Translations under genes and position numbers: made by a program
Shown: in pieces, positions 42,718 to 50,921 of the stretch
Layout of the letters: each line of letters begins with the position of its first letter
Position numbering within the stretch: the stretch's first letter is position 1
The notes under the pieces: model-generated
What the model saw: only the letters and a program-made list of their open reading frames with translations
Databases searched by the model: none
Told to the model about the DNA's origin: nothing
Origin: Roseovarius salincola
Lineage (GTDB): Bacteria; Pseudomonadota; Alphaproteobacteria; Rhodobacterales; Rhodobacteraceae
Assembly (NCBI RefSeq): GCF_026891095.1
Contig: NZ_JAPTNL010000005.1
Span: forward strand, 1-64,000
Length of the DNA: 64,000 nt
Direction of reading: 5' to 3'

Positions 42718-42743
42718 GCGGACGTTTCGGCGATCCGTTGAAC

Positions 42744-42763
42744 GGGCGCAAAGAAAAGCGCCC
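42744..42763 (+). repeat. Hairpin between the regulator and tctC
   Basis: GGGCGC (42744-42749) pairs with GCGCCC (42758-42763) around an all-purine loop. It lies 27 bases before the tctC start and has no T-run, so it is more likely to protect the 5' end of a processed tctC message than to terminate. Confidence 0.45.
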
Positions 42764-42790
42764 ACGCAAAAATGTATTGGGAGGATAGAA

Positions 42791-43774
42791 ATGACCAAGA
42801 CGAAAATTCTGACCGGAATCGCCTTCGCGACAATGACGGCCTTGCCTTTGGCTGCGCAGGACTATCCGTCGCAACCGGTGCAGCTGACCGCCCCTTATGG
42901 GCCCGGCGGTGCCTCTGACCTCGCAGCGCGCAATCTGGCCAATGTCGCGCCGGACTATATGGGCCAGCCGGTTCTGGTGACGAACCGTGCCGGGGCCGGT
43001 GGGGCGACCGGATCAGCATACGTGAAAAACTCGGATCCGGATGGCTACAACCTGCTGCTTGCCAGGATTGGCTCGCACAGCATTTCGCCGGCTCTCAAGA
43101 CGAGCATGCCCTACAAGTGGGATGATTTCACCTATCTCAGTCTTCTTGAGATCAACCCGGCGGCCTGCGCCACGGCAACGTCGAAACCGTATGAAAGCCT
43201 GGAGGAACTTCGTGCCGCCATCGAGGCAGCCCCCGGTGCCGTGACGTATAGTTCCGCCGGGGTGGGCACGCTTCATCATCTGGGCGGCATCATGTTGCTG
43301 GACGAGCTAGGCTTCGAAGACCCGGCTGTCGCCGCAACGCATATTCCGTTCCAGAGCGGCGGGGCCGCGGCAGCCGCGGCCGCAACAGGGCAGGTCGACT
43401 TCGTGTGTTCCAACATCTCGGCGATCATCAGTCAGATCGAGGGGGGGCAGCTACGCCCGCTGGTCGTGACGACGCCCGAGCGCGTTGAATCCCTGCCGGA
43501 CGTGCAGACCGCCTCGGAACTGGGCTATCCCGCGCTTGAGGCGCTTGTTGGCTGGTCGGGGCTTGTCGGTCCGCCGGGTATGAGCGATGAAATCGTCGCG
43601 ACCTGGACCGAGGTGCTTCAGGAGGTTGCCAGCGACGAACGTTGGGTCAATCAAACCAAGTCTCTCGGTTCGGTTCCGATGATGCTGTCGCCCGAAGAGA
43701 CCGTTGCCTTCGTCGAGAACCAGTACACCACTTTCCGGAGTCTGGTCGAAGAACTGGGTCTTCAGATCGACTAG
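42791..43774 (+). CDS. tctC: Tripartite tricarboxylate transporter substrate-binding protein (TctC/Bug family)
   Basis: 327-residue periplasmic receptor. A signal peptide (MTKTKILTGIAFATMTALPLAAQ) precedes YPSQPVQLTAPYGPGGASDLAARN, the loop that cradles a carboxylate in this family, and GQPVLVTNRAGAGGATGSAYV. It would capture the substrate and deliver it to the TctB-TctA permease encoded downstream. The family includes adipate-, citrate- and malate-binding members; the binding pocket cannot be read here. Expression is probably boosted by the hairpins on both sides. Confidence 0.9.
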   Translation: MTKTKILTGIAFATMTALPLAAQDYPSQPVQLTAPYGPGGASDLAARNLANVAPDYMGQPVLVTNRAGAGGATGSAYVKNSDPDGYNLLLARIGSHSISPALKTSMPYKWDDFTYLSLLEINPAACATATSKPYESLEELRAAIEAAPGAVTYSSAGVGTLHHLGGIMLLDELGFEDPAVAATHIPFQSGGAAAAAAATGQVDFVCSNISAIISQIEGGQLRPLVVTTPERVESLPDVQTASELGYPALEALVGWSGLVGPPGMSDEIVATWTEVLQEVASDERWVNQTKSLGSVPMMLSPEETVAFVENQYTTFRSLVEELGLQID

Positions 43775-43789
43775 ATCCGGCTCAGGCCA

Positions 43790-43813
43790 GTGCGGCCGGT
43801 TCGCCGGCCGCAC
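43790..43813 (+). repeat. UUCG-capped 10-bp hairpin after tctC
   Basis: GTGCGGCCGG, loop TTCG, CCGGCCGCAC: a perfect, exceptionally stable tetraloop hairpin starting 16 bases after the tctC stop, with no T-run following. In binding-protein operons such a structure typically blocks 3' exonucleases so that the receptor message outlasts the permease message. Confidence 0.65.
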
Positions 43814-43858
43814 ACCCGCTTCCTGATCATCAATCCGTTTCAGCCGGAGGGACTGTCC

Positions 43859-44362
43859 GTGAAGACCGTTAACAAGCGAGACTTTGTGCTTGGACTTGTG
43901 GTTTGCGCCTTGGCGTTGTTCGTCCTTTTCGGGATACTTCCCTGGGCCGTCAAGACGCCGAAGGTCATCCCCAACCTGGCGCTTTCGCCAACATTCTGGC
44001 CCCGCATCATTCTCGTCAGTCTGGTGGGATTGAGCGCCTTTCTTGCGATCCAGGCGCTTTATGAAGGGATCAAGCCGCGGGACGCCGTTCAGGATGAAAG
44101 CTATGAGGAACCCTTTGACCTGAGCGATTTTCGTGTGATCCCGACGGCGTTGCTCATGGTACTCTTCTGCGCTGCGCTCAAGCCCTTCGGTGTCGTGCTG
44201 CCGGCAATCGCAATGCTTTTGGGAATGATCGTGATGCATGGGCGCAAGGAATGGCCGAAGGCCATAGGCGTCTCGATCGCGACGGTGCTCATTCTTTACA
44301 TGTTCTTTCGGTATGTCGCCAAGGTCCCGGTGCCGCTGGGTCCTTTGAATGGATTGCTTTGA
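43859..44362 (+). CDS. tctB: Tripartite tricarboxylate transporter small membrane subunit (TctB family)
   Basis: 167 residues with four hydrophobic segments (LGLVVCALALFVLFGILPW; FWPRIILVSLVGLSAFLAI; VIPTALLMVLFCAAL; IGVSIATVLILYMFF). TctB is the poorly conserved small permease subunit that pairs with TctA. The start is GTG at 43859, with CGGAGGG eight bases upstream. It lies between tctC and tctA, completing the three-component system. Confidence 0.88.
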   Translation: MKTVNKRDFVLGLVVCALALFVLFGILPWAVKTPKVIPNLALSPTFWPRIILVSLVGLSAFLAIQALYEGIKPRDAVQDESYEEPFDLSDFRVIPTALLMVLFCAALKPFGVVLPAIAMLLGMIVMHGRKEWPKAIGVSIATVLILYMFFRYVAKVPVPLGPLNGLL

Positions 44363-44374
44363 GGTGCTGAAGCC

Positions 44375-45895
44375 ATGATCGAGAACCTTTCGGATGCGCT
44401 CGTACTCTTTCTGAACATCTACAACATAATCGCGCTGGCCGGGGGGATCGGTATCGGCGTCATCGTCGGGGCAATCCCGGGGATGACCTCCACGATGGCG
44501 GTCGCGCTGACGCTTCCCTTCACCTTCACGCTTCCGCCCGTCACGGGAATACTGCTTCTCTTGGGTGTCTACAAAGGCGGGGTCTACGGCGGTTCGATCC
44601 CTGCAATCCTGGTCAAGGCGCCCGGCACCCCGGCGGCGTCCTGCTCGGTGCTGGATGGCTATCCGCTGGCCCAGAAAGGGCAGGCGGGCAGGGCGCTGGA
44701 TATCGCGCTTTACGCCTCGTGTTTCGCGGACCTGGTATCCAATCTGTCGCTGATCCTTCTGGTGGGATATCTCGCGCAGCTCGTCACGAGCTTCGGCCCG
44801 CCCGAGAACTTCACCCTGATTTTCTTTTCGCTGACAATCATCGCTTCGGTTTCGGGCGACAGCCTTCTGCGTGGTTTCATCTCGGCCGGTGCTGGTCTCT
44901 TGCTGGCGACCGTAGGATTGGATCTGATCTATGGAACCGACCGTTTCACCTTTGGGAACTCCGATCTGCTGGGGGGGCTGGCCTTCATCCCGCTTCTGAT
45001 CGGCCTTTTCGCGATCCCCGAAATCCTCAATGGCTATGCCAAGCGCGGCGCAACAGGCAAGGTCGCGGCTGATCCGAGCGGCTCGCGCGCGACATTCGCG
45101 GATTTCCGATACTGCTTCCGCTCGATTCTGAGAGGTAGCCTGATCGGTGTCGTGCTGGGCGCGATACCGGGCATCGGTGGCGCGCCTTCGGCTTTCGTAT
45201 CCTATTCCGAGGCTATGCGTCGCTCGCCCAACCGGAAGAATTTCGGCAAAGGAGAACTGGAAGGCGTGGCGGCCGCGGAGGCCGGGAACAACGGTGTTGC
45301 CGGTTCGACGATGATCCCGCTTCTGGCGCTCGGTATTCCGGGGGACGTGATTACGGCGGTCATTCTGGGCGCATTCATGGTTCATGGACTACGCCCGGGC
45401 CCGATGCTGTTTGAGCAGAATATCGACCTGATCTATGCGCTGTTCATCGGAATTTCGATCAGTTCGCTATTCCTGTTGATCATCGGTAAGGCGGCGATCC
45501 ACATGTTCAGGCACATCGCCTCGATACCGAGGAGTTATCTTTATCCCGTGGTCATGGTGCTGTGCGTCTTCGGCGCATATGCGGTCAACAACTCGTTCTT
45601 CGACATCTATGTGATGGTTGCTTTCGGGATCCTTGGTTTCTTGATGATGAGGATGCATGTTCCTTCGGCGCCTTTCCTGATCGCGTTCATTCTCGGACCG
45701 ATGCTCGAAGACAATTTCCGCCAATCGCTGCTGATGTCGCAGGGCAGTCTGACAATCTTCGCAAGAAGCTGGATCACCTGGATTTTCTGGTCGCTCACCA
45801 TTCTGTCTGTGGTGCTGATGGTGCGACGGCATCTGGCGGGGAAATCGATTGAAAAAGCACTGCCGGTGCTTCCGGAGGAAAAGCGCGATGGCTGA
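44375..45895 (+). CDS. tctA: Tripartite tricarboxylate transporter large permease (TctA family)
   Basis: 506-residue inner-membrane permease, probably driven by the ion gradient. The family signatures are clear: GVIVGAIPGMTSTMAVAL and GVYKGGVYGGSIPAILVKAPGTPAA in the first half, GVVLGAIPGIGGAPSAFVSY and ALGIPGDVITAVILGAFMVHGLRPGP in the second, reflecting an internal duplication. It would import the carboxylate captured by TctC. Its last eight bases overlap the start of the second crotonase gene, so import and catabolism are transcribed together. Confidence 0.93.
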   Translation: MIENLSDALVLFLNIYNIIALAGGIGIGVIVGAIPGMTSTMAVALTLPFTFTLPPVTGILLLLGVYKGGVYGGSIPAILVKAPGTPAASCSVLDGYPLAQKGQAGRALDIALYASCFADLVSNLSLILLVGYLAQLVTSFGPPENFTLIFFSLTIIASVSGDSLLRGFISAGAGLLLATVGLDLIYGTDRFTFGNSDLLGGLAFIPLLIGLFAIPEILNGYAKRGATGKVAADPSGSRATFADFRYCFRSILRGSLIGVVLGAIPGIGGAPSAFVSYSEAMRRSPNRKNFGKGELEGVAAAEAGNNGVAGSTMIPLLALGIPGDVITAVILGAFMVHGLRPGPMLFEQNIDLIYALFIGISISSLFLLIIGKAAIHMFRHIASIPRSYLYPVVMVLCVFGAYAVNNSFFDIYVMVAFGILGFLMMRMHVPSAPFLIAFILGPMLEDNFRQSLLMSQGSLTIFARSWITWIFWSLTILSVVLMVRRHLAGKSIEKALPVLPEEKRDG

Positions 45896-46631
45896 TGGGT
45901 TGGACATCGAGAAAGACGGGCGCGTCACGACCTTCACGATCAATCGCCCCGAAAAGATGAACGCGATCGACAAGGAGCTCGCGCGTCGGCTTCAGGACGG
46001 GTTTGCCGCATTCGATCGTTGCGAAGATCAGCGGGTCGCGATCCTGACCGGTGCCGGAGAGAAGGCATTCACCGCGGGCGCGGATCTCGAGGATTTTCCC
46101 GAGCTTTGGCGCTGCATGCCCGGAATGGGGATCACCACGGCGAAGCCCGTGATCTGCGCCATTGATGGCCATTGTATCGGTGGGGGTATCGTGCTTGCCG
46201 CGCTTTGCGATCTGTGTGTGGCGACGCGGCGCAGCAAATTCCTTTATCCCGAGGGCAAGGTGGGCATGACCGGTGGGTTGATTGCCTCGCTTGCGGCCAG
46301 ACTGCCGCACAAGATGGCGATGGAGATCATGCTTCTGGGCCGTTCGGTCGATGCCGGGCGGGCCTATGAGATGGGTCTGGTCAACGAGGTCGTCGAACCG
46401 GGCCAGCACCTTGAGGCTGCACGTGCGATGGCAAGCGACATGGCCGCGATGGCGCCTTTGGTTCTGCAGACATTGAAACAGACGGTCGTGTCGGACATGC
46501 TGACGCCGGCACCTGCAGAACGCATGGGACGCACCATGAGAGACCTCGACCGGGTCGAAAGCAGTGAGGACCGGCAAGAGGGGCTGGCCGCGTTTCGCGA
46601 CAAGCGGCAAGCGCAATTCCGGGGCCGTTAG
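45888..46631 (+). CDS. Crotonase-family protein lacking one catalytic glutamate
   Basis: 247 residues of the enoyl-CoA hydratase/isomerase fold (RVTTFTINRPEKMNAIDKEL; FTAGADLEDF). Aligned to crotonase, the first catalytic Glu is Val102 (HCIGGGIVLAAL) while the second is kept as Glu122 (LYPEGKVGM), 20 residues later. A standard hydration reaction is therefore doubtful; isomerase, hydrolase or decarboxylase activity is possible in this fold. GGAGGAAAAGCGCG precedes the ATG, which lies inside the end of tctA. It completes the transporter operon. Confidence 0.85.
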   Translation: MADGLDIEKDGRVTTFTINRPEKMNAIDKELARRLQDGFAAFDRCEDQRVAILTGAGEKAFTAGADLEDFPELWRCMPGMGITTAKPVICAIDGHCIGGGIVLAALCDLCVATRRSKFLYPEGKVGMTGGLIASLAARLPHKMAMEIMLLGRSVDAGRAYEMGLVNEVVEPGQHLEAARAMASDMAAMAPLVLQTLKQTVVSDMLTPAPAERMGRTMRDLDRVESSEDRQEGLAAFRDKRQAQFRGR

Positions 46632-46684
46632 CGGAAGCAGTTTGCAGTGGCCCTGGATGCAGGAAAGGGGATCATCCGGATCGC

Positions 46685-47758
46685 TCAGCGGCGAATGGCG
46701 CTGACCATTTTCTCAAGAAATGCCTGCGTATGTGCAGGGTCAAGCCACCGCATCACGCCGACGATGTCATCATCGGGGTTGATCCAAAGACAGTTACCGC
46801 CCGCGCCCAAGGCGCTGAAGGCTGTCGATGGCAGCCTGGGATTGGCATCGCGCCCCTGGTTGAGCCACCAAAGGAAGCCGTATTTATCGAGCGTCGGGGT
46901 CGGTTCGCGCGAGCGCGTCATCCAGGTTTCCGGCAGGATCTGCTCACCCTCCCAGGTGCCATTGCGGCTGATGAAAAGGCCGAATCGTGCATGGTCATTC
47001 GCGCTGATGAACATCCCGCCGCCCCAATGGCCGCCGCCGGTCACCGATTGCACCCGCTGACCGCCCAAATCGACCCATGAGGTGGAATAGCCCTCCCATC
47101 GCCATGTGTCGGAGGCGCCGATGCGGTCCATGATCCGTTCGCGCAAGACCTCGGGCAAGGGCCGGCCGAAAAGACAGAGCAAGGCGTAGGCCAGCGCATT
47201 CACGCGCACATCGTTATACTCGTAATAGCTGCCGGGGCGGCCCACCTTTCGCAACTGCCCCTTGCGGCTGTTATCCGCACCGACACCTATCTGACGGTAA
47301 TGGTCGACCTGATCGTCCTTGCCGAAAATCTCGCCGCGCCACTCGCTGTTCATCTGAAGCATGTGGCGCCATGTGATCCGGGCATTGTGCGCGCTGGAGA
47401 AATATGGCCCCTTCACGATCGCGCCGACCGGCGCATCAAGATCGGGGATCAACCCGTCCTTCTCGGCGAGCCCCGCAAGAACCGACAGGTAGCTTTTGGC
47501 AATGGAAAACGTCATGTCTGGGCGATCCGCATCGCCCCATTCTGCCACCTTCTGCCCCCGGTGCAGAACGACGCCCGCAGGGCCGCCGCGTTCGGCGACC
47601 GGGCCGATGATCTCGGTCCAGGGACCGGTTTCGTTCCACTCGACATTTCCGACATAGGCGCCATCGGGATAATACATGCTTCGGGGCCACTGCGTTTCGT
47701 GTGCCAAAGCAAAGTCGATGACGGTCTGAAGAGCAGGGGTGGCAGCAAAGGAGGTCAT
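46685..47758 (-). CDS. Serine hydrolase of the class C beta-lactamase/esterase family
   Basis: 357 residues. The nucleophile motif S-x-x-K appears as TFSIAKSYLS, the Tyr motif as YYEYNDVRVN, and a late GGGHWGGGM segment occupies the third motif region. No signal peptide is seen, so it is probably a cytoplasmic esterase, amidase or D-aminopeptidase-like enzyme rather than an antibiotic-resistance enzyme. It is convergent with the second crotonase gene. The start MTSFAATPAL at 47758 has AAGG upstream. Confidence 0.82.
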   Translation of the reverse strand: MTSFAATPALQTVIDFALAHETQWPRSMYYPDGAYVGNVEWNETGPWTEIIGPVAERGGPAGVVLHRGQKVAEWGDADRPDMTFSIAKSYLSVLAGLAEKDGLIPDLDAPVGAIVKGPYFSSAHNARITWRHMLQMNSEWRGEIFGKDDQVDHYRQIGVGADNSRKGQLRKVGRPGSYYEYNDVRVNALAYALLCLFGRPLPEVLRERIMDRIGASDTWRWEGYSTSWVDLGGQRVQSVTGGGHWGGGMFISANDHARFGLFISRNGTWEGEQILPETWMTRSREPTPTLDKYGFLWWLNQGRDANPRLPSTAFSALGAGGNCLWINPDDDIVGVMRWLDPAHTQAFLEKMVSAIRR

Positions 47759-47910
47759 GGCGATGGCCTTATGATATTGACGATATTCATTTTTCACGCA
47801 TGATGCGATTTCGTCTCTGGCCCGGATCAGGCCGTTTGTTTCTCGTTGTGGCTCTGATTGGCGGATCTGTCCTGCGGGGCGGCCCGCTGCGGCCCTGCCA
47901 AGAGAAGGCG

Positions 47911-47941
47911 ACAAGGCGCAGTCTCCACAGACGCGCCTTGT
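47911..47941. repeat. Nearly perfect 13-bp-stem hairpin
   Basis: ACAAGGCGC pairs with GCGCCTTGT, and inside it GTCT pairs with AGAC around a CCAC loop, with one bulged A. It is not followed by a T-run on either strand, so it may be a transcript-end structure or part of an untranslated RNA. Confidence 0.5.
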
Positions 47942-48194
47942 TGTAAACCTGAATTCCGATCCCGGCTGATGGCGCGCCGGATTCGGGTGGATTGATCGGA
48001 CCCTCACGGCCTGCACCTGCCGACGGGTCCGGTCTGCTGTTCTGCGGCCCTCGGTCAGGCTGTTCCGACCGGACGCGCCGGCCCCATGTCCCGCAAAGGG
48101 TTCCGAAGCTGAAAGCGAAGAACGCGTTGGGCTTCGCCGTCATGGCTGTGTCGCGCCAGACCCCCGCCACATCGCACTGCTTGCGCTGGGGCAG

Positions 48195-48216
48195 GAGTAT
48201 TTGGGGCAAGATGAAG
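48195..48216. repeat. Recurrent GTATTT...AGATGAAG intergenic element, copy 2
   Basis: GAGTATTTGGGGCAAGATGAAG-type copy 13 bases beyond the stop of the leftward thioesterase gene. It matches the copies near 6991, 50890, 55928 and 62851 and lies in the same position relative to the 3' end of a leftward gene. This copy has no adjacent GC hairpin. Confidence 0.55.
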
Positions 48217-48228
48217 CCGGGGAGACTG

Positions 48229-48648
48229 TCAGGACCCGGGCGCGCCGCGATAGCGGAAGACGCCGGTGGCGGTGGCGATCAAAGTGCCGGCCTCGTCCTG
48301 CACGCTGCCTTCGGCGAAAAAGGTCTTGCGCCCGCCCCCGGTCTTGCGCGCCTGCGCGATCAGGCGCCGGCCGCCCGCCTGCGCGAGATAGTTGACCGTC
48401 ATCGACAGGGTCAGAGCATGCTGGCGCAGCGCCGGGTCGCCGGTATGGCATCCCGCGTATCCCATCGCGGTGTCGAGCAGCGTGGCGTGCAAGCCGCCAT
48501 GCGGCAGGTCCTGACGATTGAGAAGCTGTGGCGCAAGCGTCACCTCGACCTGCGCCCAATCCGCCTGCCAGCCGGTCAGCTCGATCCCCAGGTGCCGGGC
48601 CATCGGAGTGATCGGCTCGGCGGCGATCGGGTCGAGATGATTGGTCAT
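48229..48648 (-). CDS. PaaI-family hotdog thioesterase
   Basis: 139-residue hotdog-fold acyl-CoA thioesterase. The signature QDLPHGGLHATLLDTAMGYAG contains the H-G-G-x-x-x-x-x-x-D catalytic arrangement of the PaaI group. It would hydrolyse an aromatic or short-chain acyl-CoA; the substrate is unknown. It has its own upstream region and is divergent from rpe. Confidence 0.88.
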   Translation of the reverse strand: MTNHLDPIAAEPITPMARHLGIELTGWQADWAQVEVTLAPQLLNRQDLPHGGLHATLLDTAMGYAGCHTGDPALRQHALTLSMTVNYLAQAGGRRLIAQARKTGGGRKTFFAEGSVQDEAGTLIATATGVFRYRGAPGS

Positions 48649-48797
48649 CGGGGGTCCTGTCGGTGCATGGGCGCGGTTGCGCGGAAACTGGCATGAAACC
48701 CCGGCGGGTGCAATCGTGCCGGGGTCGGGTTTGGCCCGGGGGCTTGACCTTGGCGCGCGCAGGTCGCATGTGCATGCCAGCCAAGGGGGATGCCGCC

Positions 48798-49481
48798 ATG
48801 AGTTTCGATCGTTCCATCAAGATCGCCCCGTCGATCCTGAGTGCCGATTTCGCCAATTTCGGGCAGGAGATCCAATGCGTCGAGGCCGAGGGCGCCGACT
48901 GGATCCATGTCGACGTGATGGACGGGCATTTCGTGCCCAACCTCACCTTCGGCCCGCCGATGTGCGCCGCGATCCGCAAACATGTCACCACGGTGATGGA
49001 TGTGCATCTGATGATCGCGCCCGTCGATCCCTATATCGAAGCCTTCGCCGAGGCGGGCGCCGATGTGCTGACCGCCCATCTGGAGGCCGGCCCGCATATT
49101 CACCGCACGCTTCAGGCGATCCGCGCCGCCGGGTGCAAGGCGGGGCTGGCGCTCAATCCCGGCACGGGGATCGAGGATGTGGATTACCTGCTCGACATGG
49201 TCGACCTGATCTGCGTGATGACGGTCAATCCCGGCTTTGGCGGGCAGTCATTCATTCACAGCCAGGTCGACAAGGTGCGCCGTCTGCGCGAAAAGATCGG
49301 TGATCGTCCGGTCCATATCGAGATCGACGGCGGGATCACGCCCCTGACCGCGCCGCTTATGGTCGAGGCGGGGGCCGATGTGCTGGTCGCGGGTTCGGCC
49401 GTGTTCAAGGGGGGCAGCGTCGCCGACCCGGCGCCTTACGGCGACAATATCCGCGCCATCCGGGCGGCCTGCACAGCATAA
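48798..49481 (+). CDS. rpe: Ribulose-phosphate 3-epimerase
   Basis: 227-residue TIM-barrel enzyme of the pentose phosphate pathway, interconverting ribulose-5-phosphate and xylulose-5-phosphate. Complete signatures: KIAPSILSADFANFG, HVDVMDGHFVPNLTFG (metal/acid residues), LMIAPVDPYI, MTVNPGFGGQSFI and IEIDGGIT. The start at 48798 has AAGGGGGA upstream; the open frame extends further 5' but without family sequence. Confidence 0.96.
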   Translation: MSFDRSIKIAPSILSADFANFGQEIQCVEAEGADWIHVDVMDGHFVPNLTFGPPMCAAIRKHVTTVMDVHLMIAPVDPYIEAFAEAGADVLTAHLEAGPHIHRTLQAIRAAGCKAGLALNPGTGIEDVDYLLDMVDLICVMTVNPGFGGQSFIHSQVDKVRRLREKIGDRPVHIEIDGGITPLTAPLMVEAGADVLVAGSAVFKGGSVADPAPYGDNIRAIRAACTA

Positions 49482-49542
49482 GTCGCGGCTCGGGCCAAGT
49501 TTGTGCTGGCCTTGGTGCGGGCTCGCGGGGCAAGCTTGGGTC

Positions 49543-50823
49543 ATGACGATCAAGGACCGACTGACACGCGAAATCGAGGCGCGGCGTGACGATTTGGTGA
49601 CGCTGACGCAGGATCTCATCCGCATCCCAACCCGCAACCCGCCGGGCGAGAATTACCGCGAGATCTGCGACTATCTCGACAGGCGGCTGTCGCGGGCGGA
49701 TTTTCATACCGAACTGATCCGCGCCGAGGGCGCGATCGGCGACAGCGACCGGCACCCGCGCTGGAACATCGTGGCGCGCCGCGAGGGCGCGCGCCCCGGT
49801 GCCTGCGTCCATTTCAATTCCCATATCGACGTGGTCGAGGTCGGTCATGGCTGGACCACCGAACCTTTCGGGGGCGAGGTCCGGGATGGCCGTATCTATG
49901 GGCGCGGCGCCTGTGACATGAAGGGTGGTCTGGCCGCCAGCATCATCGCCGCCGAGGCCTTTGTCGCGACCTGTCCCGATTTCGCCGGCGCGATCGAGAT
50001 CAGCGGCACCGCTGACGAGGAATCCGGCGGCTTCGGCGGGGTCGCCTATCTGGCGGAAAAGGGCTGGTTCAACCCCGAGCGCGTGCAGCATGTGATCATT
50101 CCCGAGCCGCTCAACAAGGATCGTATTTGCCTTGGCCATCGCGGGGTCTGGTGGGCCGAGATCGAAACCCTTGGCGAGATCGCCCATGGCTCGATGCCCT
50201 TCCTGGGTGATTGCGCCGTGCGTCACATGGGGGCGGTGATCGACGCAATGGAGCAGAACCTGTTCCCCGCGTTGGCGCAGAAGCGCACCAACATGCCCGT
50301 CGTGCCCGAAGGCGCGCGCCAATCGACGCTCAACATCAACTCGATTCACGGCGGTGCGCCCGAACAGGCCGCCGATTACACCGGCCTGCCCAGCCCCTGC
50401 GTGCCCGATCGCTGCCGCATGGTGATCGACCGCCGGTTTCTGATCGAAGAGGATATCGGCGTGGTCGAGGCCGAGATCCGCGAGCTGCTGGAGACCCTGC
50501 GCGCGGGCCGGCCCGGATTCGACTATGACATCCGCGAATTGCACCGCGTCCTGCCCAGCATGACCGAAAAGGATGCCCCCGTGGTGGGCGCGGTGGCCCG
50601 CGGGGTCGCGCAGGTCTTCGGGCGCGAGGCGGATTACGTCGTCAGCCCCGGCACCTATGACCAGAAACATATCGACCGGATCGGACGGCTGAAGAACTGC
50701 ATCGCCTATGGGCCGGGGATTCTGGACCTGGCGCATAAGCCCGATGAATATGTCGGGATCGAAGACATGGTGCAATCTGCACAGGTGATGGGGCTTGCCC
50801 TGCATGACCTGTTGGGGGGCTGA
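49543..50823 (+). CDS. M20-family peptidase/deacylase (ArgE/DapE-like)
   Basis: 426 residues. Metal-site motifs: FNSHIDVVEVG, YGRGACDMKGGLAASIIAAEAF and GTADEESGGFGG, with dimerisation domain around GEIAHGSMP. It belongs to the acetylornithine deacetylase/succinyl-diaminopimelate desuccinylase family; in this group the same sequence type also includes other N-acyl amino acid hydrolases, so I give no symbol. It follows rpe by 61 bases on the same strand. The ribosome site before the ATG is weak. Confidence 0.88.
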   Translation: MTIKDRLTREIEARRDDLVTLTQDLIRIPTRNPPGENYREICDYLDRRLSRADFHTELIRAEGAIGDSDRHPRWNIVARREGARPGACVHFNSHIDVVEVGHGWTTEPFGGEVRDGRIYGRGACDMKGGLAASIIAAEAFVATCPDFAGAIEISGTADEESGGFGGVAYLAEKGWFNPERVQHVIIPEPLNKDRICLGHRGVWWAEIETLGEIAHGSMPFLGDCAVRHMGAVIDAMEQNLFPALAQKRTNMPVVPEGARQSTLNINSIHGGAPEQAADYTGLPSPCVPDRCRMVIDRRFLIEEDIGVVEAEIRELLETLRAGRPGFDYDIRELHRVLPSMTEKDAPVVGAVARGVAQVFGREADYVVSPGTYDQKHIDRIGRLKNCIAYGPGILDLAHKPDEYVGIEDMVQSAQVMGLALHDLLGG

Positions 50824-50834
50824 GCCTGTCCGGG

Positions 50835-50911
50835 TTTCACCGTTCCGCAAATACTCATGGCGCAGCGCGTGTGGCGTGTGTTGCCTTTTGAGTATTTGAA
50901 GAACGATGAAA
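50835..50911. terminator. Long inverted repeat built from two opposed GTATTT/GATGAA elements
   Basis: The arm 50835-50856 is complementary, with a few mismatches, to 50890-50911; the core CAAATACTC/GAGTATTTG is perfect and the flanks pair as TTTCA-CGTTC with GAACG-TGAAA. The structure fills the gap between the convergent M20 peptidase and threonine aldolase genes and is probably a bidirectional terminator. Confidence 0.65.
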
Positions 50912-50921
50912 TCCGGGCCGT

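Larger units (their letters stand above)
47759..48228. other. Intergenic stretch with one strong hairpin, no gene called
   Basis: About 470 bases. Open frames on both strands here are proline/arginine-rich, lack ribosome sites and match nothing I know. The notable features are the 31-base hairpin at 47911-47941 and a copy of the recurrent GTATTT/GATGAAG element at 48195-48216. The first 40 bases are AT-richer and probably hold the promoter of the serine hydrolase gene. Confidence 0.5.

Noticed and set aside
43451-45385. 644-codon open frame opposite tctC-tctB-tctA
   Set aside because: Antisense to three well-supported transporter genes; the translation is a charged low-complexity mirror of membrane helices.
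46685-47758. Beta-lactamase-fold protein as an antibiotic-resistance gene
   Set aside because: No signal peptide and closer in style to esterases; the fold alone does not indicate resistance.
47787-48209. 140-codon leftward frame in the gap before the serine hydrolase
   Set aside because: Proline/arginine-rich translation, crosses a strong hairpin and the recurrent element, no family resemblance.
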